Origin: Legionellales bacterium
GTDB lineage: Bacteria; Pseudomonadota; Gammaproteobacteria; DSM-16500
Length of the DNA stretch: 42,255 nucleotides
NCBI GenBank assembly: GCA_023265835.1
Contig: JAHFSI010000010.1
Coordinates: forward strand, 1-42,255
Direction: 5' to 3'
Made by a program: the position numbers and the translations under genes. Of the stretch, positions 42,201-42,255 are shown piece by piece. Position 1 is the first letter of the stretch. Each line of letters opens with the position of its first letter. Below the pieces are notes generated by a model, which worked only from the letters and a program-made list of their open reading frames with translations, searched no databases and was not told where the DNA came from.

Positions 42201-42255
42201 ATTTGTTTCAACTTCTCATCCACCTCCTGCAATCGTGTTTCAGCATTATCCGATA
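36266..42255 (-). CDS. Giant SecA-like ATPase with long N-terminal helical region; 5' end outside the window
   Basis: ATGEGKSL, LVLDEADFTILDD, ILGLTGTMGS, ITIGTPTAGRGIDIK, QIRGRAGRQG, plus a PPXD-like region. The track start at 42232 is TTG and the frame stays open to the window edge (SDNAETR upstream). Confidence 0.85.
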   Translation of the reverse strand, partial: SDNAETRLQEVDEKLKQIELQLKKSEQQEIKLTIEEQETRNRRQLPLGGQEALQALLQAQQNQQALLQNPKNAQDLQALLRGEEKKNPQINLQALLQNQKNLQDLQEPKPVNILQSMIGARKTKKGPQQESANVQQLKKQKELLLQERDKLEKEVGRNIRTMKVMFYRYLGTHEFSAPYEVYKVIVNQILESTDLTPSTQKKLMTLLALTTTHHRSHRENIQDITQKWMDLLKYNKDNNPDVLDTLLSWQKDIKPPMSLAESSAVAGILFSFKGDAAYTARSEMASQLQQLAKQFPEYFLQSLVNCQKNGKRIDRDNLIKQINYAAEEKHFPVGKLAMVLSVLDAEGLTEGKGKQLTDVLVKKLEENNFGTHQLLDLLVNIDVTKSSQLPTVEELIEFIESPELLDKNYNHIYESLTKKFVGLQLRPTLEKIIPPVNEEKLEKKEEDTLVQHYEKKLSSSPERFRDHIYYQLNQEIEKLKLSEDDRKNLTIFLMTRLNPIGGKDLKGVLAQADDYLKNVNLFVGHINNIKVIWPNATSDLMNLLIDNSNLGMGETQCPITVVNNLLKVFLDNYKFKPRFPMTLLSSVINHELFFILKDNGNLTTFLGLANSVLSDPRFTAEQKQKLLDIALHSVQSNANAIPFLLEDCKPYPAAVPALIDLFSEQKNNLPDTVKNAKEVIDILDRAILSKKDNKHKLRKEQIFSNFARLFTGASSVNDYNQVVAALEDATKKQKEVILLILAQSAQPSEDVLSLIAKIKQITDENDLGNLSKLYYVHPIPTTKTLSDELEKGTSINQFIKDHHTNPYRDRDLEKQFNNERVASAISQMRDLTRVNSPISQEKQQQLQTWFDKVHGFGREAGFERKGENVAAKDLTRREIADQIKACRGIVMDRTSSKEAKLEAQLKFLALAREAMYRSTGKFPNSTQILAVLSVMQQGGNVMSQIATGEGKSLITALYASMLWLEGGSVDVCTSSMELARECLKDNAPFFDYVKIKHGKNIITAASNADEYIEDGINISDVAQLSLARSRWLIEGTKKVWKRVSLVLDEADFTILDDTTRYRYAAKIGAASSGTSSDAWLYAAINKFVDENKDFNDPKATAEEDIANVRKYLLKEYGKDPAKRNRIASLDKTRLNTWLDAAMAAKHLKKGVHYVVRTEKKGTGENEQDVSVARLIIHHNVSNDAQFSNGVQQFLQARLEKERKAKNPKQPGFDITPEVAAMTSTNTKNFLDFYKKVQGRILGLTGTMGSASERAEYRAKFGFTMREMATHREKQRVDHTPVLLPNADAIYLKLKAQIMKNIIDGLENKEDGPQPILIVCEDRLAAGELYDRLRKDEDLQVLFQKNQGNGGHLQLYDKEKFEVDGKPVGIGKSEVERDTEFKENAGRAGWITIGTPTAGRGIDIKPRKKISVEQGLKEQDHPQGLCAIGIGGKTFADAERSVGQIRGRAGRQGTAGRAMLFLDKEKILPPGLTSRLEKQERQLRHAEGDVTQCFIDVFEQLQDKIPGKDQEAFLILWKDFLNDISVKWLRIVEERGKRDTVEDCQRKLLEQVGAEWNGKITAFVKEKNIAGDVPEALYNKKLYQVVIPEMLAENKAQEEKEVKKEKAQPFEKPKKADMKADRENVDRLLSAAKAKFVPEFQVVESSQEANVRNQLKGIHDILMQDRTLRRAMDRRWNLPRADSIEEKNAQAAYKQLTILLEQMAEAARQNKSPQYLASLQGNYDKLIQIVKDNQNDKLQDLALSAHKEHYKKLAKGTHPQDVVLLEKFALDLSNRDNVFGKHKWINIKKDILKDLAQEKDFKIIPREILKTYEKAWFKSQARKENFNRLMRMFKSRKVPSDVDNLTLFKEINNSIQSILDNQDKHNLEKSRYLATLQRVKKHILLTTSENMLATIANDQESFVRSQIGFLRGSLETSLGIEGLDEMKTTNQLLTTLLPALQSKESVIRGQVDPNIRYQLALLEQSLKDLKSCVGHDKKLKAAANDSQVVGRRQGTP
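41935..42110. repeat. Degenerate repeat encoding QALLQ-type units near the N-terminus of the SecA-like protein
   Basis: Recurring agcttgtaga; protein ALQALLQAQQNQQALLQNPKNAQDLQALLRGEEKKNPQINLQALLQNQKNLQDLQ. Confidence 0.8.

Noticed and set aside
30684-42232. Plus-strand ORFs opposite the two giant genes
   Set aside because: Compositional shadows of long minus-strand coding sequences with recognisable domains
1-42255. CRISPR arrays, tRNA or rRNA genes
   Set aside because: No regular repeat-spacer pattern or recognisable cloverleaf/rRNA sequence seen while reading; a tRNAscan/Infernal run would be decisive

Overview
AT-rich gammaproteobacterial chromosome segment. The gene style (very large orphan proteins, thaumatin-like protein, many decayed genes) suggests an intracellular or Legionellales-like lineage; that is inference, not shown. 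The left ~10 kb is an accessory, decaying region: an IS30-family transposase, a large orphan protein, a serine hydrolase, several gene remnants, a VOC protein with a histone-H1-like tail next to HU, and a HigBA-like toxin-antitoxin (TA) operon. The middle holds ratA-like, ttcA, a His/Asp-rich membrane protein, a beta-barrel/thaumatin-like pair, kdpFABC with two tiny ORFs missing from the ORF track, and an Xre/RES TA pair. The right half is the most unusual. (1) A 2123-aa glutamate synthase has its domains circularly permuted relative to GltB. It is fused to an adrenodoxin-reductase/FprA-type flavoprotein module and a C-terminal adrenodoxin-type [2Fe-2S] domain, and it starts with a mitochondrial-presequence-like N-terminus. 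(2) Two adjacent giant genes follow: a ~1.8k-aa duplicated helical scaffold with a poly(A) polymerase/CCA-type nucleotidyltransferase-like C-terminus, and a >1988-aa protein with a SecA-like motor core, which runs off the window edge. All calls come from reading motifs; no database search was possible.
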